From: Maricaulis sp965228215
GTDB taxonomy: Bacteria > Pseudomonadota > Alphaproteobacteria > Caulobacterales > Maricaulaceae
DNA: 64,000 nucleotides
NCBI GenBank assembly: GCA_965228215.1
Contig: OZ245800.1
Span: 1,612,001-1,676,000, forward strand
Reading direction: 5' to 3'
Shown in pieces: positions 8,786 to 16,908 of this stretch (positions are counted from its first letter, which is position 1; each line of letters starts with the position of its first letter). The position numbers were made by a program, and so were the translations under genes. Below the pieces are notes generated by a model. It made no database searches, was not told where the DNA came from, and worked only from the letters and a program-made list of their open reading frames with translations.

Positions 8786-9644
8786 CGCCTGGACGGAGCA
8801 TTTTTTCACCACCGCAGACGGTCCGCGCATCCATTATCGCGATTACCCGTCTGCCGGCGACCCCGCCGGCGTGACGGTCATCTGCCTGCACGGGCTGACG
8901 CGCAATGTGAAGGATTTCGAGGATCTCGCACCACTCATCGTCGAGACGGGGCGCCGAGTGATCGTGATCTCCCAGCGCGGTCGCGGCCGGTCTGAACCAG
9001 ACCCTGTGCACGAACGCTACCAGCCGCTGACCTATGCCGGTGATGTCATGGCGCTGCTCGACGAGATCGGTATCGATCGCGCCGTATTCGTGGGCACGTC
9101 GATGGGCGGATTGATGACGATGATCATTGCCGCCCAGGACTCGCAGCGCATCGCCGCGGCAGTGATCAATGATATCGGACCGGAGATCGCGCCCGAGGGC
9201 ATCGCCCGCATCGTTGCGAATGTGTCGAGCCGGGATCCGGTCACGACCTGGGAAGAGGCGGCCGCCCGCTCGCGCGAGTCCAATCTCGCCGCCTTTCCGA
9301 AACGGGCGGATGACGCAGGCTTCTGGGCGGATTTCGCGCGCAAGACCTGGATCGAGGAGGATGGCCGCATCCGCCTGGATTATGACGGTGCGATTGTCGA
9401 ACAGATGGGTGCCGCTGATGACCTGCCGGACCTCTGGCCGTTCTGGGCGCCGTTCGCCGGTTTCCCGACCCTGCTCGTTGTGGGCGGCATCACTGATCTC
9501 ATATCGCGGGACACGATCGCGGAAATGCACCGCCGCGCGCCCGGCATGAAAGAGGTCGTGGTGCCAGATGTCGGCCACGCGCCCTTCATGACCGAGCCCG
9601 AAGCCCTGGCCGCGATCCAGCAATTCCTGGCGGAGTGTGACTAG
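8778..9644 (+). CDS. Alpha/beta-fold hydrolase
   Basis: A cytoplasmic serine hydrolase of 288 residues. It shows the oxyanion-hole region CLHGLTRN, the nucleophile elbow GTSMGG, the acid region VVGGITDLIS and the catalytic histidine in DVGHAPFM. The start overlaps the MFS gene by 8 bases, which indicates an operon. The 3' end converges on the phosphatase gene and shares CTAG with it. The esterase/lactonase/C-C hydrolase substrate cannot be distinguished. Confidence 0.88.
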   Translation: MPDAWTEHFFTTADGPRIHYRDYPSAGDPAGVTVICLHGLTRNVKDFEDLAPLIVETGRRVIVISQRGRGRSEPDPVHERYQPLTYAGDVMALLDEIGIDRAVFVGTSMGGLMTMIIAAQDSQRIAAAVINDIGPEIAPEGIARIVANVSSRDPVTTWEEAAARSRESNLAAFPKRADDAGFWADFARKTWIEEDGRIRLDYDGAIVEQMGAADDLPDLWPFWAPFAGFPTLLVVGGITDLISRDTIAEMHRRAPGMKEVVVPDVGHAPFMTEPEALAAIQQFLAECD

Positions 9645-10270
9645 GCGAGCGCCCGGCTGATCAGGCCCGCATCAGGCTTTTCATTCCAGAACAGTCTCTG
9701 GCCGTCTGCGCCGTCGAATGCGACTGCACACACATTGCCGGTTTTCACCTTGGCCTCGGCCTCGGGACCGGTCGTCGCGGCGTACATGTAGCGCAGGATC
9801 CCGTTGGAGGTGATGACGAGGGTGAGGTCCTGTGCGGCGGCGTCACGCATGCTGGCCAGCGCATTGGTCTCCAGATCGGCCTCGCTCGGAGACCAGTCAG
9901 CGCCGGCAGGGCGACGGTGATGCTGGTCCCATTCCGCCAGTGCCTCGGCACCGAATTCGGCCTTGATCTCGTCATTCGACTTGCCGCCCCAATTGCCGTA
10001 ATCGATCTCGCGCAGCCGGTCGTCGATGGCGATCTCGCCGCTGAACCCGGTCAGCGCCGCAACGATCTCCGCGGCGCGTCGCGTGCGCTTGAGCGGCCCG
10101 CAGATGATGCGGCCGGGAGTCAGACCGGCCTCTTTCAGCGCTTCGCCCAGGGCTTCGGCCTGGGCCTCGCCCGTCTCGACCAGGGGCAGGTCCTCGCGGG
10201 CTCCGACCCAGACGACCTTGTCGCCGGGAGCGAAAGTATTGCCGTGGCGGGCGAGCAGGATGCGCGTCAT
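9641..10270 (-). CDS. Histidine phosphatase (phosphoglycerate mutase-like) family protein
   Basis: A 209-residue cytoplasmic protein with the family's phosphohistidine motif near the N-terminus (LLARHGNT, His9). A conserved arginine follows in CGPLKRTRRAA, and the second-histidine region is degenerate. It is co-transcribed with kdsB (4-base ATGA overlap at 10267-10270). The substrate could be a sugar phosphate or a nucleotide-linked compound. A role in KDO metabolism is only a neighbourhood inference. Confidence 0.82.
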   Translation of the reverse strand: MTRILLARHGNTFAPGDKVVWVGAREDLPLVETGEAQAEALGEALKEAGLTPGRIICGPLKRTRRAAEIVAALTGFSGEIAIDDRLREIDYGNWGGKSNDEIKAEFGAEALAEWDQHHRRPAGADWSPSEADLETNALASMRDAAAQDLTLVITSNGILRYMYAATTGPEAEAKVKTGNVCAVAFDGADGQRLFWNEKPDAGLISRALA

Positions 10271-11049
10271 TCGACCAGTTCTCCCTCGCGGGCGATGATG
10301 TCCTCGACCCGGACTGCATCCTCCGGGGCGTCGACGGACCAGGCGGACCGGCCGCGATAATCGGTCAGCACGACCCGGATCGGGATGCCGTTTTCCAGTG
10401 CCCGCAATTGTTCGAGGCTCTCGGTGAGCTCGAACGGGCTCGGTTCGAGCGCCACGATTTGTTCCAGCGTCTCGCGGCGATAGCCGTAGAGACCGATATG
10501 CTGATAGGTCGGCGCGCCCTCGGCGGGCTTGCGCCGGAAGGGGATGACCGCCTTGGAGAAATACATCGCGTCCATCGCCTTGTTGAAGACGACGGTGGTG
10601 CCGCTGGCAGAGCCTTTCGCCTTGGCCTCGCGCATCATGGCTTCGGTATCCGCCGGCAGTTCGACAGCCGGTGTCGCCATGGCGAGGCCGGGATCGGCGC
10701 GCATCGCTTCTGCCACGCCGCCGATGACCCAGGGCGGGATGAGGGGCGCATCGCCCTGCACATTGATGATGATCTCGGCATCGCTTTCCAGCCGGCGCAT
10801 TGCGTCCAGCGCGCGCTCAGTACCGTTGCGGCATTCCGAATCGGTCATCACCGCTTCACCGCCGGCAGCCTCGACCGCGTCGAGAATGCGCTGGTCGTCT
10901 GTCGCCACGACCACGCGATCGACACCGTCGGCCGCGGCGGCGATACGCCAGACGCGTTCGATCATCATGCGGCCGGCGATCTTGGCGAGCGGCTTGCCCG
11001 GGAAACGGGTCGAACCGTAGCGGGCGGGGATGACGGCGAGGACAGACAT
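10267..11049 (-). CDS. kdsB: 3-deoxy-manno-octulosonate cytidylyltransferase (CMP-KDO synthetase)
   Basis: Activates KDO with CTP for addition to lipid A in lipopolysaccharide synthesis. The 260-residue length is normal. Diagnostic segments are VIPARYGSTRFPGKPL (nucleotide binding), VVVATDDQRI, SGTERALDAM-like CRNGTERALDAM and IINVQGDAPLI. ATG 11049 is preceded by GGGAG. The upstream 310 bases hold no clear gene. The downstream histidine phosphatase gene overlaps by 4 bases. Confidence 0.95.
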   Translation of the reverse strand: MSVLAVIPARYGSTRFPGKPLAKIAGRMMIERVWRIAAAADGVDRVVVATDDQRILDAVEAAGGEAVMTDSECRNGTERALDAMRRLESDAEIIINVQGDAPLIPPWVIGGVAEAMRADPGLAMATPAVELPADTEAMMREAKAKGSASGTTVVFNKAMDAMYFSKAVIPFRRKPAEGAPTYQHIGLYGYRRETLEQIVALEPSPFELTESLEQLRALENGIPIRVVLTDYRGRSAWSVDAPEDAVRVEDIIAREGELVE

Positions 11050-11359
11050 GGCAACTCCCGGAATATGCGGCGCTTGTTTCACATCCTGCCGGATATGACC
11101 ACAGCCGGCCGCCTCCGACTTCACGCGGATTTGATACCGCTATTCGTTTCCCGCGGCCGGATTACAAGAGGTTCATGTGTTTTACGCACTTACCCCTGAT
11201 AAAACTGGCAATCTGCGCATTTGCTACTTTTTGCTGTTGCCCTGTGACGGGGCTTATGCGGCGAATGGCAGTTGCGAGCGGGGGAATATCATATACGTTA
11301 GCCCCCAAGGCGTTGAAGGCTGTAGGCTTTCGACGTGGGACAGGTGAGGGAGATTCAGG
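11050..11359. other. Intergenic region upstream of kdsB and of a small lipoprotein gene
   Basis: About 310 bases with lower GC than its surroundings, between divergent genes. It should contain both promoters. Only a short reading frame (11175-11363) of atypical codon use is present and I do not accept it as a gene. No structured RNA is evident. Confidence 0.4.
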
Positions 11360-11647
11360 GTGAGGGAATTATTGGTCATCGGCGTTTCAGGCTTGATGCT
11401 GACCGGTTGCTCCACTTTGGGCATTGGCGGCAATGGCTTCATGGGTTTCGGTCCGGACGCGCCGGCCACACAGGATGTGGCCCAGCTCGAGATCGACGAA
11501 TCCAGCGACTTTGTCTGCCGCCGCATGAAGATCACCTCGTCGAATGTCCGCCGCGAGATCTGTTTCAGCCGTCGTGACATGCGCGAGCGCGAGTCCACGT
11601 CGCGATCGCTCGTCCGAGAAATCGAAGGCATGAATCGAGGGCCGTAG
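11360..11647 (+). CDS. Small predicted lipoprotein of unknown function
   Basis: A 95-residue protein starting at GTG 11360 behind a GAGGGAG purine stretch. A hydrophobic N-terminus ends in the lipobox LTGC (Cys17), followed by a Gly-rich stretch. The mature part is highly charged (RRMKITSSNVRREICFSRRD) with two further cysteines. No family is recognised. A hairpin terminator lies 62 bases downstream. Confidence 0.65.
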   Translation: MRELLVIGVSGLMLTGCSTLGIGGNGFMGFGPDAPATQDVAQLEIDESSDFVCRRMKITSSNVRREICFSRRDMRERESTSRSLVREIEGMNRGP

Positions 11648-11709
11648 CGCGCCAGTTTTTCCGCGCGGCCGACCAGGGCCGCGGACGTGTTGATGGATTA
11701 CCCCGAACG

Positions 11710-11735
11710 CCCGGCCTTGAGGCCGGGTGTTTCTG
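11710..11735 (+). terminator. Intrinsic terminator before argF'
   Basis: Stem CCCGGCC / GGCCGGG with a TTGA loop, then TGTTTCTGTTTG. It ends the small lipoprotein transcript only 35 bases before the argF' start, so it may also act as an attenuator for the arginine operon. Confidence 0.65.
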
Positions 11736-11769
11736 TTTGTATTCCCACTCCACGAAAATGGGGCAAGAC

Positions 11770-12780
11770 ATGCGTCACTTCCTAACCACAGCCGACTGGA
11801 GCCGGTCCGAATTGCAGGACATGCTGGACCGCGCCGCGCGCTTCAAGGCCGGTGCAACAAGCCGCGCCCTCGAGGGCAAGTCGATCGCTCTGGTCTTCTT
11901 CAATCCCTCCCTGCGGACACGCTCATCCTTCGATATCGGTGCGCACCAGCTGGGCGGCCATGCCATCGTTCTGGATGCCAAGGGGGCGACCTGGCCGATG
12001 GAATTTGCCGACGGTGCTGTCATGGACGGCAGCGAAGAGGAGCATGTCCGCGAAGCCGCCCGTGTCCTGTCCAGCTATGTCGACCTGATCGCCATCCGCT
12101 GTTTCCCGGACTTCAAGGACTGGTCTGCCGAACGCGAGGACCCATTGATCTCTGCCTTTGCACGCCATGCGACCGTGCCGGTGATCAACATGGAAACCAT
12201 CGTCCATCCCTGCCAGGAACTGGCGCACATGCTGGCGCTGCAGGAGCGGATCGGCAGTGTCCAGGACAAGACCTATCTGCTCACCTGGGTGCCCCATCCA
12301 CGGCCGCTCAACACGGCCGTCGCCAATTCGGCCCTGCTGATCGCGTCCAAGTTCGGCATGAATGTCCGCCTCCTGGTTCCGGACGAGGTCTACCGGCTCG
12401 ACGAGCGCTATATGGGCGCCGCCGAACGCTTCGTGGACGAGGGTGGTGGTTCCGTCACGCTGACAACGGATGTCGAGGCCGCCTACAGCGGAGCGGATGC
12501 GGTCTATGCCAAGAGCTGGGGTGCTCTGCCCTTCTACGGCAATTGGGATGCTGAGACCGAGTACCGGGCCAAGGGCGCGGATTTCATGATCACGCCCGAC
12601 AAGATGGCCCTCACGAACAATGCCGTGGTCTCTCACTGCCTGCCCATGCGGCGCAATGTGAAGATTGCCGATGCAGTGGTCGACAGCCCGGCCTTCATGG
12701 GTATCGAGGAGGCGGCCAATCGCCTGCACGTCCAGAAGGCCGTGATGGAGCAGCTGGCAGGGCAGGGGACGCCGTCATGA
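11770..12780 (+). CDS. argF': N-acetylornithine carbamoyltransferase
   Basis: Transfers the carbamoyl group to N-acetylornithine, giving N-acetylcitrulline, in the acetylated arginine route described for Xanthomonas and relatives. The 336 residues show the carbamoyl-phosphate motif FFNPSLRTRSSF, HPCQELAHMLAL, WVPHPRPLNTAVANS and SHCLPMRRN. The segment TWPMEF keeps the Pro-X-Glu pattern (P76, E78) that distinguishes AOTCase from ordinary OTCase. I chose ATG 11770 over ATG 11758 because the upstream ATG lacks a ribosome site. It is followed by NAGS/K and argC with 4-base overlaps, one arginine operon. The deacetylase expected next in the route is not in the window. Confidence 0.93.
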   Translation: MRHFLTTADWSRSELQDMLDRAARFKAGATSRALEGKSIALVFFNPSLRTRSSFDIGAHQLGGHAIVLDAKGATWPMEFADGAVMDGSEEEHVREAARVLSSYVDLIAIRCFPDFKDWSAEREDPLISAFARHATVPVINMETIVHPCQELAHMLALQERIGSVQDKTYLLTWVPHPRPLNTAVANSALLIASKFGMNVRLLVPDEVYRLDERYMGAAERFVDEGGGSVTLTTDVEAAYSGADAVYAKSWGALPFYGNWDAETEYRAKGADFMITPDKMALTNNAVVSHCLPMRRNVKIADAVVDSPAFMGIEEAANRLHVQKAVMEQLAGQGTPS

Positions 12781-14102
12781 GTGCCGACACGCCCCAGGTC
12801 CGCGATACCATCGTGCAATTGCTGTCGCACATGCGCGACGGCAAGGAGATCCGCGAATACCTGCATCGATTTTCCGGTGTGGAGCAGGAACGTTTCGCCG
12901 TGATCAAGATCGGCGGTGCGGTGATCCGGGATGATCTCGAGAGCCTCGCCGCAGCCCTGGCCTTCCTGCAGACCGTCGGCCTCTCGCCGATCATCGTGCA
13001 TGGCGGCGGCCCCCAGCTGGACAAGGCCCTGGCCGAGGCCGGTATCGAGGCGGAGCGCCACGAAGGGCTGAGGGTCACGCCCGATGCCGCCATTCCAGTG
13101 ATCCGCGAAACGCTGACGCGGGCCAATCTCGCCCTTGTCGATGCCATCCGCGCGGCCGGCGGCCAGGCCGCAGCCATCCCCGGCGGGGTGTTCGAGGCCG
13201 AGCTCAAGGATGCCGACCGGCTGGGCCGCGTCGGTGAACCCAGCCGGGTGCGTCTCGATCTCGTAGCGGCGGCGGCGCGTGCCGGCCAGGCCCCCGTTCT
13301 GGCGTGCCTCGGCGAGACGGCCGATGGCCGCCTGGTCAACGTCAATGCCGATGCCGCCGTGCGCGCGCTCGTACACGAGCTGCAGCCCTATAAAGTGGTC
13401 TTCCTGACCGGAACCGGCGGTCTTCTCGATGCGGCGGGAGAGATCCTGTCCTCAATCAATCTCGCGACGGATTTCGAGGAATTGATGGACGCCGACTGGG
13501 TGCAGGGCGGCATGAGGCTGAAGATCGAGGAGATCAAGCGGCTTCTGGAAGGCCTGCCCCTGACCAGTTCGGTATCGATCACCAAGCCGGCGGAACTGGC
13601 GCGTGAACTCTTCACCCATGCCGGGGCCGGCACGCTGATCCGGCGCGGTGAGCGCATTCTGGCCACCGACGGGCTCGACGGTCTGGACCTCGAGCGCCTC
13701 GACGGCCTGGTCGCAGCGGCGTTCGGCCGGCCCACGATCGACAATTACTGGGCGAGCCTCGATGTGCACCGGGTGTTCGTGACCGAGAACTATCGTGCCG
13801 CCACCATCACTACTCGCCTCGATGACTGGATCTATCTCGACAAGTTCGCCGTGCTCGATGACGCACGCGGCGAGGGTCTGGGCCGGGCGGTCTGGCAGCA
13901 TCTTGTCGACTATGCCCCACGCCTGGTCTGGCGCTCGCGCTCGGACAATCCGGTAAACGCCTTCTATTTCGCGGAGTGTGACGGCGCGGTCCGGTCCGGC
14001 GACTGGACGGTCTTCTGGCGCGGTACCATCGACGAAACCGACTGGTCGGGCCTGTTGCAACGCATTGCCGCGCGTCCGGCGACGCTGAAGGAATTGCCAT
14101 GA
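12777..14102 (+). CDS. argB: Bifunctional N-acetylglutamate kinase/synthase (NAGS/K)
   Basis: One polypeptide of 441 residues combines the first two steps of arginine synthesis. Residues 1-~285 are an amino-acid kinase domain (VIKIGGAVI, IIVHGGGPQLD, NVNADAAV, MRLKIEEIKRLL), and ~290-441 a GNAT acetyltransferase domain (YLDKFAVLDDARGEGLGRAV, RSDNPVNAFYF). The same architecture is known structurally from Maricaulis maris and Xanthomonas, and resembles vertebrate NAGS. It overlaps argF' and argC by 4 bases each (ATGA). Arginine feedback is expected but not visible. Confidence 0.94.
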   Translation: MSADTPQVRDTIVQLLSHMRDGKEIREYLHRFSGVEQERFAVIKIGGAVIRDDLESLAAALAFLQTVGLSPIIVHGGGPQLDKALAEAGIEAERHEGLRVTPDAAIPVIRETLTRANLALVDAIRAAGGQAAAIPGGVFEAELKDADRLGRVGEPSRVRLDLVAAAARAGQAPVLACLGETADGRLVNVNADAAVRALVHELQPYKVVFLTGTGGLLDAAGEILSSINLATDFEELMDADWVQGGMRLKIEEIKRLLEGLPLTSSVSITKPAELARELFTHAGAGTLIRRGERILATDGLDGLDLERLDGLVAAAFGRPTIDNYWASLDVHRVFVTENYRAATITTRLDDWIYLDKFAVLDDARGEGLGRAVWQHLVDYAPRLVWRSRSDNPVNAFYFAECDGAVRSGDWTVFWRGTIDETDWSGLLQRIAARPATLKELP

Positions 14103-15037
14103 GCAAGCGTATCGGTCTGATCGGCGGGCGCGGACATACCGGGCGGGAGATCCTGAGGCGTATTGCCGGCCGGGATGATCTGGAGCTGGCCTATGCCTCG
14201 TCGCGCGAGTTCGACGGGCGTCCGATCAGCGAGATGGCGCCGGAATATTCCGGCTCGCTGAATTTCCAGGCTCTGTCGCCCGAAGATGCCGCCGCAATCC
14301 CGGTCGATGCGTTGATCCTGGCCCTGCCCAATGGCGCGGCGGCGGGTTTCGTCGCGGCGCTCGAGCGGGAACAGGCCTCGGCGGTTCTGCTGGACCTGTC
14401 GGCTGATTACCGGTTTGACGATGACTGGGTCTACGGACTGCCGGAAATCCACGGCCGTGAGGCGATCCGAGCAGCCACGCGGATCTCGAACCCGGGCTGT
14501 TATGCCACCGCCGGCCAGCTTGCCCTGGCGCCGATCCGCGACCGTCTCAGCGGCTCCGCGCACGTCTTCGGCGTGTCGGGTTATTCCGGTGCAGGTACGA
14601 CGCCGTCTCGCAAGAATGATCTCGACGCGCTGAAGGACAATCTCATGCCCTACGCGCTGAGCGGTCACATCCACGAGCGCGAGATGAGCCGGCATCTCGG
14701 TGCCGATATCCGTTTCACGCCCCATGTCGCGGCCTTCTTCAGCGGCATTGTCGCCAGCGTGCATGCCGAGCTCGCAGAACCGATGGACCGTGACGAGGTC
14801 ATCGAGCTCTACCGGTCATTCTATGCCGGAGAGGGCCTGATCCGTGTGACTGACGCGATCCCGGAGGTCCGCGACGGTGCGGAACAGCCGGGTGCGGTGA
14901 TCGGCGGGTTTGAACTGGGCGAGGACGGGCGTCACCTGGTGATCGTCAGCACGCTGGACAATCTGCTCAAGGGCGCGGCCGTCCAGGCCATGCAGAATCT
15001 CACCCTCGCGCTGGGCCTGCCCGAACAGTTCGCCTAG
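14099..15037 (+). CDS. argC: N-acetyl-gamma-glutamyl-phosphate reductase
   Basis: NADPH-dependent reduction of N-acetylglutamyl phosphate to the semialdehyde. The 312-residue protein has an N-terminal nucleotide-binding fold (IGLIGGRGHTGREIL) and the catalytic cysteine in SNPGCYATA (Cys134). C-terminal SALVRDTPE-type segments are replaced by HVAAFFSGI and NLLKGAAVQAMQN, as in short ArgC proteins. It is the last gene of the arginine operon; its TAG stop overlaps that of the convergent glycosyltransferase gene (CTAG 15034-15037). Confidence 0.94.
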   Translation: MSKRIGLIGGRGHTGREILRRIAGRDDLELAYASSREFDGRPISEMAPEYSGSLNFQALSPEDAAAIPVDALILALPNGAAAGFVAALEREQASAVLLDLSADYRFDDDWVYGLPEIHGREAIRAATRISNPGCYATAGQLALAPIRDRLSGSAHVFGVSGYSGAGTTPSRKNDLDALKDNLMPYALSGHIHEREMSRHLGADIRFTPHVAAFFSGIVASVHAELAEPMDRDEVIELYRSFYAGEGLIRVTDAIPEVRDGAEQPGAVIGGFELGEDGRHLVIVSTLDNLLKGAAVQAMQNLTLALGLPEQFA

Positions 15038-16575
15038 CCGCCGCTTGCGGCTGCGTCGACGGCCAGCCAGCGTTCCTCATAGGCGGCGTCCCGTGTGACG
15101 CGCTGGTATCCGCTGGCTCGCCACAGGGTGAATTCGCGCGTCTTGTTTCCGTCCAGGGCGATCGAGATCGTTCCCGCACTTTCGAACATCGCGAAATCCT
15201 CGCGCAGACGAGGAATTTCCAGCGGGCGATGGGAGACGATCAGGACCTCGCCGGCATGGCCGTCGGCCAGCGGCCAGCCCTGTTCGGCATGGTTCACCGG
15301 TCCGGAGAAACGCCACCACATGCGCAGGTCGCGGTCCAGGTCCGGCGCGTAGCGCTGCATCTGGTGGAAGACATTGCGATCGTCGAAAACGACAGCGCTG
15401 TAATTCTGCGCCATGCCCGCCGCCGTGATCTGGTCGGCTGTATCGTCCCAGGCGCGGATGCGTTTCGTGGCATTGCTGAAACCGGTGGCCTCGGTCAGGG
15501 CAGGGCTGGCGATCAGCGTGAAAATGAAGACGGCGAGAACCGTGTGCAGGACGGCCGAGACCGGCAGGACGAATTTGAAGCGCGGCTTCGCGTGCAGGAC
15601 AAAACCGACCACCAGGAGGGTTGCCGCGACATAGGCGGCGGCGGCCCAGTTGGCGTGCGCGCGGCTGATGAAGGCCTGGACGGAGACCGTGAGGATCGGC
15701 GGCAGGATGAAGAAGACCAGCAGGAGCTGGGTCCTGTCAGCCTCGCGGAAATTGCGCAGGATCAGGACGATCGCGACGATCAGCGTGACAAAGAGCAGGG
15801 GTCCGAACACGCCCAGCTGAGCCGAGATGAATTCGAACATCTCGCCGGGATGGAAGAGATCACCGCCCCAATTGGCGTTGGCAGCCGTATGGGTCACCGT
15901 CGCGAAATCATTGGCGGCGTTCCAGAGAATGTTCGGCAGGATGAGCAGGATCGCGATGGCCGCGACGGCCAGGCCCTGCAGCGACAGCATGGCCTTGCGC
16001 GTCGCCGAGTCGAACAGGGTCGCGATACCCAGTCCGACCACGAAATAGATCATCGCGTATTTGGACAGGAAGCCGAGCCCGATCGCGACACCCAGTCCGA
16101 TCGCGGTCGACCATTGCACGCTTTCGCGCAACCGGATCAGGCAATAGAGGGCGGCGGACCAGGCACACAGCAAGAGGGCGTCAGTGGAGATAATGCCGCC
16201 GGAGATCCAGATCGAGGGCAGGGTCATGTAGGTGGCTGCAGCCCAGAAACCGGTCCGCGCATCCCAGACCTGCCGAGCAGTCAGGAAGAGGAAGCTGGCC
16301 GTTCCGGCGTGCAACAGCGGAGCAGGCAGGCGCACAGCGGCATCGCCGTCGCCGAATACGCTTGTGGAGAGAGCGATCAGCCAGGCGATCATCGGCGGTT
16401 TCGAGAAATACCCGAAGTCGAATTCGCGCGACCATATCCAGTACTGGGTCTCGTCCTGGTAGAGGGCGACCGGCGCGAGATACAGCCCGATAACCCTCAG
16501 AAAAGTCAGGCCCAGAATCAGGAAAACCGCGAATCGGAGCCAATCCGGCTCTGCTTGGCTATTAAGACGTGTCAT
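15034..16575 (-). CDS. GT39-type (ArnT/PMT-like) membrane glycosyltransferase
   Basis: A 513-residue inner-membrane protein with about 10-12 hydrophobic segments and the first periplasmic-loop acidic motif YQDETQYWIW, followed by YFSKPPMIAW. These mark the PMT_2/ArnT family, which uses polyprenyl-phosphate sugars as donors. The acceptor may be lipid A, a glycolipid or a protein. The soluble C-terminal ~130 residues are less conserved. It stands alone between argC (convergent) and a long upstream gap. Confidence 0.82.
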   Translation of the reverse strand: MTRLNSQAEPDWLRFAVFLILGLTFLRVIGLYLAPVALYQDETQYWIWSREFDFGYFSKPPMIAWLIALSTSVFGDGDAAVRLPAPLLHAGTASFLFLTARQVWDARTGFWAAATYMTLPSIWISGGIISTDALLLCAWSAALYCLIRLRESVQWSTAIGLGVAIGLGFLSKYAMIYFVVGLGIATLFDSATRKAMLSLQGLAVAAIAILLILPNILWNAANDFATVTHTAANANWGGDLFHPGEMFEFISAQLGVFGPLLFVTLIVAIVLILRNFREADRTQLLLVFFILPPILTVSVQAFISRAHANWAAAAYVAATLLVVGFVLHAKPRFKFVLPVSAVLHTVLAVFIFTLIASPALTEATGFSNATKRIRAWDDTADQITAAGMAQNYSAVVFDDRNVFHQMQRYAPDLDRDLRMWWRFSGPVNHAEQGWPLADGHAGEVLIVSHRPLEIPRLREDFAMFESAGTISIALDGNKTREFTLWRASGYQRVTRDAAYEERWLAVDAAASGG

Positions 16576-16908
16576 TTAATCAGCTGCTCGCATGACGTGC
16601 TGTCGAGACTGTAACATTTTGGCCGCAGGCTATGCGCTTTAAGACTCCTCCCGTAAAGGCTGGCGAGGAGAAAATTCGCCAATTGAGCGAGCCTGAAATC
16701 CTTTATTTTGGGTAAACGCGTTGAATCACACCATATTTTGGGGGTGGTTCATGCTGCGACGCACAAGGCATGATTTTATGCATTTGCGCACTGTCGCAAA
16801 AGCTTCGCCAAGACGTCTTGGATTCTTCGAAAGACCCGAGTACGAGGCCCTTGCAATCTAATCGGGGGAATAGTCCCCCATGGTCGATTTCTTCGGGGGA
16901 CATGTTTC
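16576..16908. other. Promoter and leader region of the large TonB receptor gene
   Basis: 333 bases between the glycosyltransferase start (minus) and the TonB receptor start (plus). It has two AT-rich stretches (about 16695-16745 and 16780-16800) suitable for promoters, and a hairpin close to the start. No gene is supported. Confidence 0.45.
16864..16879 (+). promoter_or_regulatory. Leader hairpin GGGGGA-ATAG-TCCCCC upstream of the TonB receptor
   Basis: A 6-base perfect stem with a 4-base loop, 29 bases before the start codon and 14 bases before the GGGGGAC ribosome site. A second GGGGGA in the leader could compete for pairing with the TCCCCC arm, which would hide or expose the ribosome site. 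Function is inferred only. Confidence 0.4.

Noticed and set aside
11175..11363. A 62-codon frame with a hydrophobic start between kdsB and the small lipoprotein.
   Set aside because: Unusual codons for this genome and no ribosome site; a tiny membrane peptide cannot be excluded.
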